DNA of 64,000 nucleotides from Candidatus Paraprochloron terpiosi LD05 (lineage in GTDB: Bacteria; Cyanobacteriota; Cyanobacteriia; Cyanobacteriales; Prochloraceae), in NCBI GenBank assembly GCA_018141785.1, contig CP073341.1, positions 1-64,000 of the forward strand. Reading direction: 5' to 3'. Below are positions 19,050-28,749 of the stretch, piece by piece; the stretch's first letter is position 1; each line of letters opens with the position of its first letter. Under the pieces are notes generated by a model that was not told the DNA's origin, made no database searches, and worked only from the letters and a program-made list of their open reading frames with translations. The translations under genes and the position numbers were made by a program.

Positions 19050-20504
19050 ATGTCTATTTTTGATTTTATGTCCTTAGAGTCTCAAAAGAAAACCCCCCTA
19101 GTTGACACTCTCCTTTCCTATATTAGCAAACCTCACACCCCTTTCTATATACCGGGACATAAAGGAGGAAAAGGGATTTCCCCTGTACTGGTGGATCTCC
19201 TAGGAGAACAGGTATTTCCAGTGGACGTGACGGAGTTACCGGAGTTAGCTCCAGAAGGGGTTCTTCGGGAAGCGCAGGAACTTGCTGCTGCTGCTTTTGG
19301 AGCAAAAACAACTTGGTTCCTCCACAATGGTTCAACTTCTGGTATTATAGCAGCAATTCTGGCAACTTGCAAGACAAATGAGAAAATTATTCTACCACGG
19401 AACGTTCATAAGTCGGCGATCGCTGGTTTAATTCTCTCTGGAGCCATCCCCATTTTTATCCCTCCGGTGTACGATAAAGGTTGGGATATAGCCTATAGTA
19501 TCCCACCAAAAGCGGTTGCAGCAGCTTTGGAGCAGCATCCTGATGCTAAAGCTGTGTTGGTGGTATATCCTACCTATGAAGGAGTCTGCGGGGATTTAGA
19601 GGCGATCGCCAATATTACTCACCAACACAATATACCCTTATTAATAGACGAAGCTCACGGTGCCCATTTTGCTTTTCATCCCCATTTACCCCCTTCTGCT
19701 CTTTCCTTAGGTGCAGATTTAACGGTACAATCCACCCATAAGGTCCTGGGTGCCATGACTCAGGCTTCTATGATACACCTTCAGGGGGAGAGAATTCCAC
19801 CAGAGAGCATTAGTAGAGCACTGGAACTGGTTCAGTCTAGCAGTCCCAGCTATATTCTCCTCGCTTCCCTGGACGCTGCTCGTCAGCAAGTAGCCCGGAA
19901 GGGTGAAAAATTAATGTCCAAAACCCTCCACCTGGCGCAGTCTGCTAGAACTAGGTTAGCTACTATTGATGGTTTGTCTGTATTTGAGTTGGATTCTCAG
20001 GATATGACTTTAGATCCAACAAGATTGACGGTTAATGTAACTGGACTGGGTTTAAGCGGTTTTGAGGCTGATGAAATTTTACACCAACAACTGGGAGTTA
20101 CTGCGGAGTTACCAACCCTCTCCAATCTCACTTTTGTCATTACATGGGGCAATACCCCAGCAGATATAGACCAACTAGTTTTAGCTTTCACTATTCTAGC
20201 TCGCGATTACCGCAAACCAAGTCTTTCTTTTTCTACACCGTCTCTTCCAGACTCCCCTACTCTGGTTGTTTCCCCGAGAGAAGCTTTCTGGAGCACTAAG
20301 GAAACTCTACCCTTAGAAAAGACTCTGAACCGCATTAGTGGGGAACTCGTCTGTCCTTATCCTCCAGGAATCCCCGTTTTAATCCCAGGAGAAGTGATTT
20401 CCTCTGCTACTTTAGCATATCTGGAACAAGTGGTTGCTCAGGGTAGTTTGATTACTATTAAAGGTTGTAGCGATTCGAATCTGAAGACTTTGAAAGTTTT
20501 GTAA
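19050..20504 (+). CDS. PLP-dependent Orn/Lys/Arg decarboxylase family protein
   Basis: A 484-residue fold-type I pyridoxal-phosphate enzyme of the group that decarboxylates basic amino acids. TPFYIPGHKGGKG (30-42) is the family N-terminal signature, and HNGSTSGI (92-99) binds the cofactor phosphate. DEAHGAH (200-206) holds the Asp that contacts the pyridine nitrogen, and STHK places the Schiff-base lysine at 231. It lacks the receiver-like wing domain of the large E. coli inducible enzymes. Which substrate it uses (arginine, lysine or ornithine) is not readable. The ATG at 19068 is an alternative start. Confidence 0.88.
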   Translation: MSIFDFMSLESQKKTPLVDTLLSYISKPHTPFYIPGHKGGKGISPVLVDLLGEQVFPVDVTELPELAPEGVLREAQELAAAAFGAKTTWFLHNGSTSGIIAAILATCKTNEKIILPRNVHKSAIAGLILSGAIPIFIPPVYDKGWDIAYSIPPKAVAAALEQHPDAKAVLVVYPTYEGVCGDLEAIANITHQHNIPLLIDEAHGAHFAFHPHLPPSALSLGADLTVQSTHKVLGAMTQASMIHLQGERIPPESISRALELVQSSSPSYILLASLDAARQQVARKGEKLMSKTLHLAQSARTRLATIDGLSVFELDSQDMTLDPTRLTVNVTGLGLSGFEADEILHQQLGVTAELPTLSNLTFVITWGNTPADIDQLVLAFTILARDYRKPSLSFSTPSLPDSPTLVVSPREAFWSTKETLPLEKTLNRISGELVCPYPPGIPVLIPGEVISSATLAYLEQVVAQGSLITIKGCSDSNLKTLKVL

Positions 20505-20533
20505 TTGAACCGCAGAGGCGCAGAGAGAGTTTT

Positions 20534-21772
20534 ATGTTCGATATTCTCATTCTCACTAATGGTCCCGGAGAAGTAACTACCTGGGTGCATCCCGTGGTTA
20601 AGGCGCTACGAGAGGAATTTGGCTACAATCAGGAAGTGAGAATCTCGGTAGTATTGTCTCCTTGTCCCCATGCTACCGGAAAAGAAGGAGCGATCGCCTC
20701 TAGTTATCCAGAAGTAGATCGAGTCCAAGAGGCGGAACATTTTTTCCCTTTCTTATTAGGGGGCAAAACCGCAGCTAATTGGAGTTGGGGGGAAAAGGGG
20801 GTCGTTGTTTTTTTGGGGGGAGACCAATTTTTTGCCCTAGCAATAGCATTTCGTTTGGGCTATAAGACGGTAGTATATGCGGAATGGGATGCTCGTTGGT
20901 ATAGATTTATCCATCGCTTTGGGGTGATGAATCCAGAAGTTATTGCTAAAGTACCACCTAAGTATAGAGATAAGTTTACAGTAGTGGGGGATTTGATGGC
21001 GGATGTAGAATATGGTGAGGCTGAAGACAAGGAATTAATCGGCTTGTTACCGGGTTCTAAAGGTAGTAAACTAGCTCAGGGAGTGCCTTTAGTGTTGGCG
21101 ATCGCCGATTTTATCCACCAACAAAAACCTGAAATTACCTTTGTCATTCCTGTAGCACCCACTATAAATATACAAACTTTAGCCCAATTTGCCCACCCCC
21201 AATATAATCCAATGGTTGCTAAATTCGGGGGAGATCAAGCTGAATTAATAGAAAACAGGACTTTTTTACAAACTGCCAGAGGATTAAACGTAGAATTAGT
21301 AACGGAATTTCCCGCTTATCATATTCTATCTCAATGCCGTTTATGTATTACAACTGTAGGAGCTAATACTGCCCAACTGGGAGCCTTAGGAGTACCCATG
21401 ATTATCTTACTACCAACGAACCAGTTAGACGCTATGCGGTCTTGGGACGGTTTACCGGGTATTCTCGCTAATTTACCAGGGGTGGGTTCGGTTTTTGCCA
21501 AGTTAATTAATTGGGTGGTGTTACAATTAACCTTGAAACAAGGTCGTTTATACTCTTGGCCAAATATTTGGGCTAATAAAGAGATTGTACCAGAATTAGT
21601 GGGACAGTTACAACCAAAGGAAGTGTCGGAAATGGTGTTGGATTTTTTAGCTCACCCAGAAAAGTTGACTATGATGAGAGAAAATTTGCGACGGGTAAGG
21701 GGAGAACCTGGTGCAGGTAAAAAGTTGGCTGGGATAGTAAAAGAATGTTTAACCGCAGATGGACGCAGATGA
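20534..21772 (+). CDS. Lipid-A-disaccharide synthase-related protein
   Basis: A 412-residue GT-B-like protein related to LpxB, conserved in cyanobacteria (the family called lipid-A-disaccharide synthase-related). It opens with MFDILILTNGPGEVTTWVHPV, where LpxB has its glycine-rich start. LLPGSKGSK and TTVGANTAQLGALGVPMIILLPTNQLDAM correspond to the nucleotide-sugar-binding half. Cyanobacteria lack canonical LpxB substrate chemistry in some lineages, so the reaction is unknown. It is 29 bases downstream of the decarboxylase, separated by a cgcagaggcgcagag repeat, and may be cotranscribed. Confidence 0.75.
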   Translation: MFDILILTNGPGEVTTWVHPVVKALREEFGYNQEVRISVVLSPCPHATGKEGAIASSYPEVDRVQEAEHFFPFLLGGKTAANWSWGEKGVVVFLGGDQFFALAIAFRLGYKTVVYAEWDARWYRFIHRFGVMNPEVIAKVPPKYRDKFTVVGDLMADVEYGEAEDKELIGLLPGSKGSKLAQGVPLVLAIADFIHQQKPEITFVIPVAPTINIQTLAQFAHPQYNPMVAKFGGDQAELIENRTFLQTARGLNVELVTEFPAYHILSQCRLCITTVGANTAQLGALGVPMIILLPTNQLDAMRSWDGLPGILANLPGVGSVFAKLINWVVLQLTLKQGRLYSWPNIWANKEIVPELVGQLQPKEVSEMVLDFLAHPEKLTMMRENLRRVRGEPGAGKKLAGIVKECLTADGRR

Positions 21773-21856
21773 ATAGGGCCTTCCCCTCTTTGCGTCGGCG
21801 TAGAGCGCGATATTACTATAATGGTATAAAGCACAATCACCATAAATAACTCATGA

Positions 21857-22018
21857 AACCTGTCAGCACAGATCGCCACCACCTTTCTCACCAAATTTGC
21901 AGGTTTAATGGGAGAAAATCTAGCAGGGAGAGTCGCAGAATGTTGTAAATTAATGCAATTGGTCAGACTCAAGTCTCCTAAGACAGCAATTGCTCTACTT
22001 CAATTCCAACAACAGTAA
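21857..22018 (+). pseudogene. C-terminal remnant of an unidentified protein
   Basis: After an in-frame TGA the frame reads NLSAQIATTFLTKFAGLMGENLAG, then RVAECCKLMQLVRLKSPK and a stop just before the next gene. The sequence looks protein-like and helical, but there is no ATG/GTG/TTG start. I do not recognise it. A cgcagatggacgcagatgaa dispersed repeat (21755-21773) precedes it, and insertion there may have cut the gene. Confidence 0.3.
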
Positions 22019-22021
22019 AAG

Positions 22022-23422
22022 ATGTCTAACTTTGTGATTTACACGCCCCAAAGTATTATGATGCCCAGGGAGTTTAGTGAACGCCACGCTGAACGCTTAA
22101 AATACACTATCCACCACTACGACGATGAAATAAGGCCCGACCTTGATTATGTGCTCATTCATGACGTCTGGAGAAGTCGTGATGGCAACTACATAATCGC
22201 CATGGACTCTGGCTGGCGTCATTGGATCGACTTTCCTTATTCGGTTCAAGATGTGCCGACTCCTAAGATTAAACCCGATTGGGATCCAATAAAACGTGAA
22301 CTGTTTCCGCTCAAAATCTACCATAATGGACAACCCTTGAAGTACAAATATCATTGTTACCCGCGCTGGCTAAGGCAGCCTTTACCTGGTCGTTTCTTAG
22401 CCCCCAGCCATTTGCCTTTCGGGATTTACAAAATCTCTTTGAGCAATAAGATGAAAGCTCTCCATGAGATTGAGCTAGAGTTTGCTTGGCGCAATTTCAA
22501 AAGGACAATTCAAGTTCCTCCTAACCCATTTGTGTCCGCTAAAAACATCTCCTTCACACTTCATACACTTCAAAAAGACAATCCAGTAGAGTGGATAGAG
22601 GACTGGATCCATTATTACCACCGGGAGCACAGGGTTGAACGAGTAGTGATATACGATAACGACAGTGAGAACCAAGGCGCCCTTTTGAACTGTCTCAAAA
22701 ATATCCGCAACCATGTGGAGTTAGTACTGATACCCTGGCCTTATAACTACAAAATGTATTGGAACCTTTGCCAAATGACGTCGTTGAACCATTGTCCTCT
22801 GATTTGGGGGGACAGTAGTAAGTACTACTTGAATTTTGATATAGACGAATACCTGGTGAACCCTAGCGATTACAGCCTAAAAGAGTATCTATCCAATTAT
22901 ACTAAGACAAACCCTGCAAGTTCGAGCATCACCATCCCAGATTGCCGCGTACCCTACAAAGTAGGTGATAGTAATCAGGAGCAGTTACCAAGAGTGGGAG
23001 ATTTTCAATATATTTCTAAGAGGTTTTTGAAGACCGAGGTTGGTTTCTGTGAGACTAAGACAGTGAATATCTACGACAAATTTAGCTTGCTTGAAATTCA
23101 CTTGACCTTGTCCCATTTACATTGTATATCGGTCATTTTCAACTTTATAAGACAATTAAAATACAAGATATATCAGCAAATAAAAAAAGTGGAAAATAAG
23201 CTAGGACTTCCGTCCCATAGCATCACTCCGAGGCAAAAGGTTACGGAAGTGAGAAGTTGGACAAAACTTTATATGAACCATTACCAAGGACTTAAAACAG
23301 GGTGGAAGTATAAAGTCAAGCGGCTTACTGAACTGGACATGGATAAATACACACTAGACCCCATAATGCCAGGAAAATTACGGAAGCATGGACTTATGCG
23401 GGATGCCGATAAGATAGAGTAA
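22022..23422 (+). CDS. GT92-like glycosyltransferase
   Basis: A 466-residue protein with a central domain like family GT92/DUF23 transferases. NPVEWIEDWIHYYHREHRVERVVIYDNDS is followed by WNLCQMTSLNHC and the metal-binding DID in YLNFDIDEYLV. The N-terminal ~180 residues form a separate beta-rich domain I do not recognise. The C-terminus has a basic stretch. No signal peptide is seen, and substrate and product are unknown. It stands alone between the LpxB-related gene and a convergent ABC importer. Confidence 0.7.
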   Translation: MSNFVIYTPQSIMMPREFSERHAERLKYTIHHYDDEIRPDLDYVLIHDVWRSRDGNYIIAMDSGWRHWIDFPYSVQDVPTPKIKPDWDPIKRELFPLKIYHNGQPLKYKYHCYPRWLRQPLPGRFLAPSHLPFGIYKISLSNKMKALHEIELEFAWRNFKRTIQVPPNPFVSAKNISFTLHTLQKDNPVEWIEDWIHYYHREHRVERVVIYDNDSENQGALLNCLKNIRNHVELVLIPWPYNYKMYWNLCQMTSLNHCPLIWGDSSKYYLNFDIDEYLVNPSDYSLKEYLSNYTKTNPASSSITIPDCRVPYKVGDSNQEQLPRVGDFQYISKRFLKTEVGFCETKTVNIYDKFSLLEIHLTLSHLHCISVIFNFIRQLKYKIYQQIKKVENKLGLPSHSITPRQKVTEVRSWTKLYMNHYQGLKTGWKYKVKRLTELDMDKYTLDPIMPGKLRKHGLMRDADKIE

Positions 23423-23433
23423 CCCCAGAGGCA

Positions 23434-23456
23434 CCCGGGGGATGCTATCCTCCGGG
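23434..23456. terminator. GC-rich hairpin between convergent genes
   Basis: CCCGGGGGAT and ATCCTCCGGG pair over ten positions (one G-T) around a GCT loop, in the 57-bp gap between convergent genes. There is no clear T-run, so it could instead be a palindromic repeat. Confidence 0.45.
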
Positions 23457-23479
23457 CGACCTCCTTGCGCCCCTACTGA

Positions 23480-25033
23480 CTACTGACTCAAATAGGCTTT
23501 CAAATCAGAAATAGAACGAATATTCAACTTCTCTGTATCTTCCCGACGCATCATCATAGCGTAAGTATTATTAAAACCAAAAGGTTCCAACCACTCCAAG
23601 TCATAAAGCTCTTTAAATTGTTCCTTCACGTAAGCAAACACCTCCTCCTTATCCTGAATAATAGCCTTTTGAACCTCTTCAGGTGCTCTGAGAATGACAA
23701 ATAAACCCGTCCCCGTATATTCCGGGTACATGTCAATTTCCCCTTGTACTAAAGCATTAAAAGCAATTTTCGTCCCACCTAACCCTGTTTTCAAGTCTAC
23801 ATCCAAGTTAGTGTAATTTTCAATCACCACCCCAAGCATTTCTGCCAGCAGGTATTGCTCCGTAAAACCTTTAGAACCAATAACAATGTCCGAACCCCCT
23901 GTCCTTTCTATACTAGTCTCTAATCCTAACTCCGTCAGAAACTCTTTCACCACCTCAATAGTTGGTTTATTCAGATAATCCACCTGGTAATTTAATTGAG
24001 TCATGGTTTCATCGGAAATTTTACCCCCCAGTTTTCCCAAAACCCCCTCTAACTCAGGATATTCTTTTAAGACTTCCCCTCGGATCAAAGGAGCAGGATA
24101 ATAGGGAGGAAAGAAATGGAGATCATCTTCTAAAACAGCCAAATCATAGGCTTTTATTCTCCCATCCGTAGAATAACCGCTGATAACATCCACCTTTTTT
24201 TCCTTGAGAGCATCATACATCAAAGCGGGATTGAGTTGCACAGAATCCAAACTCAGATTATAATGGCTCTGTAACCCAGGATAACCATCTGCTCGTCCCA
24301 TGAACTCCGATGGAAATCCTGCTATAAAGGAGTTATTGAAAATTTGGGGACCTAACCACCAAGACACAGACACAGTTACTATAATTGCAGCCCCAATAAG
24401 AATAGGTTTCAGGAAACGCTGCACCTGTTTTTGGAGAATTCCCAGGAGAAAATCAAACAACAAAGCTAAAATAGCCGCTGGAATTGCACCTGCTAACATC
24501 ATATTCACATTATTGAGGGCAATGCCGCGAAAAATAAACTCTCCCAAACCCCCAGAAGCAATTAAAGCAGACAGGGTGGCAACCCCCACAGTAGTAACAG
24601 CAGCAGTGCGAATGCCTGCAAAAATAACCGGAATTGCTAAAGGTAACTCCACTTTAAACAAAACTTGCAAATCTGGCATCCCCATACCTTTAGCCGCTTC
24701 TTTAATAGAACCGTCTACCTCTTCTATCCCAGTATAAGTATTGCGAACAATAGGGAGCAGTGCGTATAAAAATAAAGCGATAATAGCAGGAGTAACCCCG
24801 ATTCCCAGCAGGGGTAAGAGAAAACCCAAAAGGGCAACACTGGGAATAGTTTGAATCACACCTACTGTCCCAATAACTTGGGTCGAAAATCGTGGGTAAC
24901 GGGTTAAAACAACCCCCACCAACACCCCTACTGTTACTGCAATAGCCAGGGAAATAACCGTTAAACCTATGTGTTGTAACGTTTGGTCGAAAATTTCCCT
25001 TATATTACTTGTAAAAAACTCCCAGAAACTCAT
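23480..25033 (-). CDS. Betaine/choline-type ABC importer, permease fused to substrate-binding domain
   Basis: A 517-residue fusion. Residues 1-210 form the permease with five to six helices and the EAAKGMGMPDLQVLFKVELPLAIP loop that contacts the ATPase. Another helix (about 212-230) leads into a periplasmic OpuC/OsmF-type binding domain for quaternary ammonium solutes. The two halves of that domain are in reversed order: the usually second half (GRADGYPGLQSHY, YSTDGRIKAYDLAVLEDD) comes first. The usual start (IVIGSKGFTEQYLLAEML, DMYPEYTGTGL) comes last. It is four bases from its ATPase gene on the same strand, and osmoprotectant uptake is the likely role. Confidence 0.87.
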   Translation of the reverse strand: MSFWEFFTSNIREIFDQTLQHIGLTVISLAIAVTVGVLVGVVLTRYPRFSTQVIGTVGVIQTIPSVALLGFLLPLLGIGVTPAIIALFLYALLPIVRNTYTGIEEVDGSIKEAAKGMGMPDLQVLFKVELPLAIPVIFAGIRTAAVTTVGVATLSALIASGGLGEFIFRGIALNNVNMMLAGAIPAAILALLFDFLLGILQKQVQRFLKPILIGAAIIVTVSVSWWLGPQIFNNSFIAGFPSEFMGRADGYPGLQSHYNLSLDSVQLNPALMYDALKEKKVDVISGYSTDGRIKAYDLAVLEDDLHFFPPYYPAPLIRGEVLKEYPELEGVLGKLGGKISDETMTQLNYQVDYLNKPTIEVVKEFLTELGLETSIERTGGSDIVIGSKGFTEQYLLAEMLGVVIENYTNLDVDLKTGLGGTKIAFNALVQGEIDMYPEYTGTGLFVILRAPEEVQKAIIQDKEEVFAYVKEQFKELYDLEWLEPFGFNNTYAMMMRREDTEKLNIRSISDLKAYLSQ

Positions 25034-25037
25034 AATT

Positions 25038-26009
25038 TTAATTTAAGATAGATTTTTTGTACTGATAAAAGGCACTCAGCAGGTTTTCACAATTGGTGGT
25101 CAGAATCCTGTGGCCATGGCGATCGCCAATACCTATTCCATTTTGCCCCATATTTTTATGTTGCAATATACTTAATAAATTTTCTTTTACCTTAAATAAA
25201 GTAGCGCAGCCTTCCCTAGGAGAAAGGTTTTCCAGCCAAGGAATGAGATCCCCCAGACAGGTAACATGTAACTCCAACTGAAATAGATTAGAACTAAAAA
25301 AATCCCGCACAAAATCGTTATGGGGTTGAAATATTAACTCTTTAGGGGTACCAATTTGTTCTATTCTCCCTTGATTCATCAAGCAAATGCGATCGCAAAG
25401 AGTCACAGCTTCAAACACATCGTGAGTCACCAACACCATAGTTTTCTTCAGCAAACTTTCCAACTGCTTAAATTCTTGCTGAATTTGCCCCCGAGTAATC
25501 TGATCCAGCGCTCCGAAGGGTTCATCTAATAAAACAATAGGTGGATCAGCAGCCAGAGCACGAGCTAACCCCACCCGTTGTTGTTGCCCCCCACTGAGTT
25601 CCTGAGGATAGCGTTGAGAAAATTCGGACGGTGGTAACCCAACCATTTCCAACAACTTATCCGTGCTCCCAGAGATCCGCTTTTCTTTCCACTTTAATAA
25701 ACGGGGTACCACAGCGATATTCTCAGCCACGGTATAATGAGGAAAAAGTCCCCCATTCTGAATAACATAACCGATACCTTGACGGAGTCTTTCTGGTTTA
25801 TCTTTGCGAATATCCTTTCCCTGCACCAAAATGCGCCCCGAAGATGGTTCCAGGAGACGATTGAGCATTTTGAGAGTAGTGGTTTTCCCGCAGCCACTGG
25901 TTCCTATCAAACCCAAAGTCTCCCCTTCAGCAATCTGAAAGGAAACATGGTCAACTGCGGTAACTCCCTCATATTTTTTAGTCAGATTAATTGCCTCAAT
26001 CATAGCCAT
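25038..26009 (-). CDS. Betaine/choline-type ABC importer ATPase
   Basis: Cytoplasmic ATP-binding subunit of the OpuCA/ProV class. Walker A is GTSGCGKTT, the Q-loop is VIQNGGLFPHYTV, the signature is LSGGQQQR, Walker B is IVLLDEPFGALD and the switch His is VTHD. The C-terminal ~80 residues replace the usual CBS pair with an unrecognised segment. The frame is open upstream to 26141, but MAMIEAINLTKKYEGV is the family start, giving 323 residues. The extra upstream codons overlap a dispersed repeat. It forms a two-gene operon with the permease/binding-domain fusion. Confidence 0.88.
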   Translation of the reverse strand: MAMIEAINLTKKYEGVTAVDHVSFQIAEGETLGLIGTSGCGKTTTLKMLNRLLEPSSGRILVQGKDIRKDKPERLRQGIGYVIQNGGLFPHYTVAENIAVVPRLLKWKEKRISGSTDKLLEMVGLPPSEFSQRYPQELSGGQQQRVGLARALAADPPIVLLDEPFGALDQITRGQIQQEFKQLESLLKKTMVLVTHDVFEAVTLCDRICLMNQGRIEQIGTPKELIFQPHNDFVRDFFSSNLFQLELHVTCLGDLIPWLENLSPREGCATLFKVKENLLSILQHKNMGQNGIGIGDRHGHRILTTNCENLLSAFYQYKKSILN

Positions 26010-26129
26010 TTGTGAATTCTGAGAATTGCCAACAACCCCATTGTACTCTTTAATGGCTGTCCCATGGGCAATTATCACAAAACTATTTTTCATAATTACT
26101 TTGTGAATGCCGTAGGTTGCTGAATTTTT

Positions 26130-26160
26130 TATTATGGGCATTCAACCGTATTTAATATAA
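26130..26160. repeat. gcattcaaccggattt-type dispersed repeat
   Basis: The sequence tttttattatgggcattcaaccgtatttaatataac lies here, with related copies at 40180-40213 and 63590-63622 (written as short landmarks: cattcaacc, gatttgatata). All three are intergenic or promoter-proximal. The gap 26160-26339 is otherwise AT-rich without features. Confidence 0.55.
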
Positions 26161-26339
26161 CTTTTTCTAATTAATGTGTTACTTATAATTAAATATAACT
26201 AACTAATTCATAAAACTTTTTTTATTTATTCATAGAGTAATAGAAAAGCTTTAACTAGTATTAGAATATAATAGAACAAAGCTCATTCTAGTATACAGCG
26301 CAAAAAGTCCATCAGACATCATTATTAATAAAGTCACTC

Positions 26340-26609
26340 ATGCTCCTTCCAATCTTAGCAATACTTTCAGCTTCAGCTGCGGCGGGGATGAGAATAGCCC
26401 TTCCCGTGCTAGTTATTGGCTTATTGGGCGGCGACTTATGGGGGAATGTCCTCCTTCTATCCCAACTTCATCCCCAAATTTTACTTGGAATTCTCACCAG
26501 TTGGTCATTATTTGAGTTATTCGGCTCAAAAAAATTGCTCTCCCTGCGGATCCTCCAAATAGAAGCTCACAGAGACACAGAGGCGCAGAGGATAGCACGG
26601 TATGGATGA
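26340..26609 (+). pseudogene. DUF4126 membrane protein, 3' end lost to a repeat
   Basis: MLLPILAILSASAAAGMRIALPVLVIGLLGG and LTSWSLFELFGSKKLLSLRILQI match the start of the DUF4126 family of small cyanobacterial membrane proteins, as I recall it. After residue 73 the frame runs into a cacagaggcgcagag dispersed repeat and stops at 89 residues. The family is roughly twice that long, with more helices. I infer truncation by repeat insertion; the N-terminal part may still be translated. Confidence 0.6.
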
Positions 26610-26695
26610 GCGTTTCAAACGCCTGTTTACTAATCCTCCGTGCCGGAGCGCCTCTGCGCGCAGAGTTAAAAAAACTTTATAAACTCCCTCGCGAC

Positions 26696-26728
26696 CCGGG
26701 CTTTGCCCGGATCCGCGCGGTAGCGCGG
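26696..26728. terminator. Twin GC hairpins downstream of hemH
   Basis: Two perfect six-pair hairpins follow each other: CCGGGC-TTT-GCCCGG (26696-26710) and CCGCGC-GGTA-GCGCGG (26713-26728). They sit past the hemH stop and beyond the DUF4126 remnant. They may end both transcripts, or be a mobile palindromic repeat. Confidence 0.5.
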
Positions 26729-26886
26729 CCCGCCAATAACCGTCATACTCCCATCAACATTTTGGTACCTAGTACGTGAAAACTGATAACCGATAGCTGC
26801 TGGCTGAATAGGGTCAGGTGTTGGTGGCGGGTCTGAATCCCCCACCATAGGCCTGGTAACTGGTAACTGAGAAGCTGATAACTCTT

Positions 26887-28050
26887 TCAAAGTAGTCCCA
26901 CCAAATGTAACGGTCCATAACCACTGACTATCTCAAACACCAAAGCGAGAAAGCCCAACATTGCCAGACGACCGTTCCAAACTTCAGCAGCAGTAGTCAA
27001 ACCCCATTGCCACTTGTGTTGAGGATACATCTTCATATTATCCTTGGGATGAGTCACCTGGTCAAAAGTGCAAGGCTTTTTCTCTAAAGATTCAGTAACC
27101 AAATGAGCGAGAGATTCAATGAACACTGGATGAGTATTGAGAGCAGGAACCCGTTGGAAGTTCTCAATCTGCGCCGCTTCAGCAATTTCCCGATACTCAA
27201 TGTCAATCTCTTGCAGAGTTTCGATATGTTCCGAGACAAAGCTAATGGGTACCACCAGCAAATCTTTAACTCCCTCAGCCCCCAGGGTTTCCAGAGCATC
27301 TTCCGTATAGGGCTTCAGCCATTCTACCGGACCTACCCTACTTTGATATGCTAGGGTATGCTTATTGGGTTTATTCAGAGTCCTCATAATCAAGCGAGTA
27401 CATTGCTGAATTTCCTTTTGGTAGGGATCCCCAGCTTCTTCAACGTAACTTTGAGGAACTCCGTGAGCGCTAAAGAAGATATGCACCTCATCAGAATTAG
27501 CAAACTTATCTAATTCCTGGGAAATTAACTCAGCCATAGCTTGCAAATAGCCTGGACTGTCGTACCAAGACGGAACGAGAGTATAGTCTATCTGTTGTAG
27601 TGAGCTATCAGATGCCCACATTTCCTCCAGAACACGGAAACTGGAACCACTGGTGCTGATGGAAAATTGGGGATAAAGTGGTAAGATAACTAACCGACTA
27701 ATACTATCCTTTTTAATTTGGGCGATCGCCTCTTCTGTAAATGGATGCCAATAGCGCATACCAATGTAAACCCTAGCATCAGCACCAATAGCTTTTAACT
27801 TCTGGGCTAATGCTTGTCCCTGAGCTTCCGTAATCTTTCGCAGTGGCGAACCGCCGCCAATTTGGCGATAATTTTCTTGAGACTTTTTTGCCCTTAAGCT
27901 GGAAATAAGCCACGCGAGAGGTTTTTGCAGCCAGGTAAAAGGCAAGCGAATAATTTCCGGGTCAGAAAATAAATTATATAAAAAGGGACGAACATCCTTT
28001 AATTCATCTGGTCCACCTAAATTGAGTAATAAAACCCCAACACGACCCAT
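26887..28050 (-). CDS. hemH: Ferrochelatase with chlorophyll-binding-like tail
   Basis: Inserts Fe2+ into protoporphyrin IX to make haem. The 387-residue protein shows [14 protein letters not shown] at the start, the catalytic-region motif [20 protein letters not shown], and [21 protein letters not shown]. The last ~50 residues form a linker and one transmembrane helix, [21 protein letters not shown], with the ExxNxR chlorophyll-binding motif typical of cyanobacterial and plastid type II enzymes. That tail anchors the enzyme in the membrane and is thought to help coordinate haem with chlorophyll synthesis. It is transcribed alone. Confidence 0.96.
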   Translation of the reverse strand: MGRVGVLLLNLGGPDELKDVRPFLYNLFSDPEIIRLPFTWLQKPLAWLISSLRAKKSQENYRQIGGGSPLRKITEAQGQALAQKLKAIGADARVYIGMRYWHPFTEEAIAQIKKDSISRLVILPLYPQFSISTSGSSFRVLEEMWASDSSLQQIDYTLVPSWYDSPGYLQAMAELISQELDKFANSDEVHIFFSAHGVPQSYVEEAGDPYQKEIQQCTRLIMRTLNKPNKHTLAYQSRVGPVEWLKPYTEDALETLGAEGVKDLLVVPISFVSEHIETLQEIDIEYREIAEAAQIENFQRVPALNTHPVFIESLAHLVTESLEKKPCTFDQVTHPKDNMKMYPQHKWQWGLTTAAEVWNGRLAMLGFLALVFEIVSGYGPLHLVGLL

Positions 28051-28118
28051 GATTTTAACCTCTTATTTTAAATCTAACGTTTTTTGACTAAATTTAATAA
28101 TATCATTATATTTGACCC

Positions 28119-28742
28119 ATGGCTACTATTTTCAGAACTTGGAGCTATCGGTACCAGTGGCTATACAATGGTATATCAGCTCTTGCAGCCATGGCTGTGG
28201 GGGGTGAGAAGGAATTTCGCCGACTGCCCCTTCAAGGCTTGGAGATTAATACTGATACGGCAGTTTTAGACCTCTGTTGCGGCGCAGGTCCAGTAACTCA
28301 GTTGTTAGTACGGTATAGTAATCAAGTAACTGGTTTAGATATTTCCCCCGTAGCCTTGGAAAGAGCAGCCCGGAAAGTTCCCCAAGCCAAATACGTAGAG
28401 GGGCAAGCCGAACAAATGCCCCTACCTGATGCACAGTTTGACTTGGTACATACCAGCGCTGCGCTCCACGAAATGAGTAGATCCCAACTGGGGCAAATCC
28501 TCCGGGAAGTTTATCGAGTACTCAAACCAGGAGGAACCTTTGCCCTGGTAGACTTTCACCCACCAACTAATTGGTTATTTTGGCCCCCTTTAGCCACATT
28601 CATGTGGTTGTTTGAAACAGAAACTGCTTGGCAGCTTTTGCAAACCGATTTAGTAGGGCAGTTAAAGTCAGTGGGCTTTAATCACTGTCAACAGTATCTA
28701 TATGCTGGGGGGAGTTTACAGGTGATTCAGGCTAGAAAATAA
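28119..28742 (+). CDS. Class I SAM-dependent methyltransferase
   Basis: A 207-residue soluble methyltransferase of the UbiE/type-11 group. Motif I is VLDLCCGAGPVTQLL (about 49-63), the acidic loop is TGLDISPVALERA, then FDLVHTSAALHEM and a post-motif LREVYRVLKPGGTFALVDFHPP. The substrate is unknown; resemblance to quinone or tocopherol methyltransferases is only general. It diverges from hemH across 68 bases and is followed by the yqeG-proB pair. Confidence 0.8.
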   Translation: MATIFRTWSYRYQWLYNGISALAAMAVGGEKEFRRLPLQGLEINTDTAVLDLCCGAGPVTQLLVRYSNQVTGLDISPVALERAARKVPQAKYVEGQAEQMPLPDAQFDLVHTSAALHEMSRSQLGQILREVYRVLKPGGTFALVDFHPPTNWLFWPPLATFMWLFETETAWQLLQTDLVGQLKSVGFNHCQQYLYAGGSLQVIQARK

Positions 28743-28749
28743 TGAGCGT

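Noticed and set aside
26666..26890. Minus-strand frame after hemH
   Set aside because: It is composed of repeat and hairpin DNA with Pro-rich chance translation; no start context.
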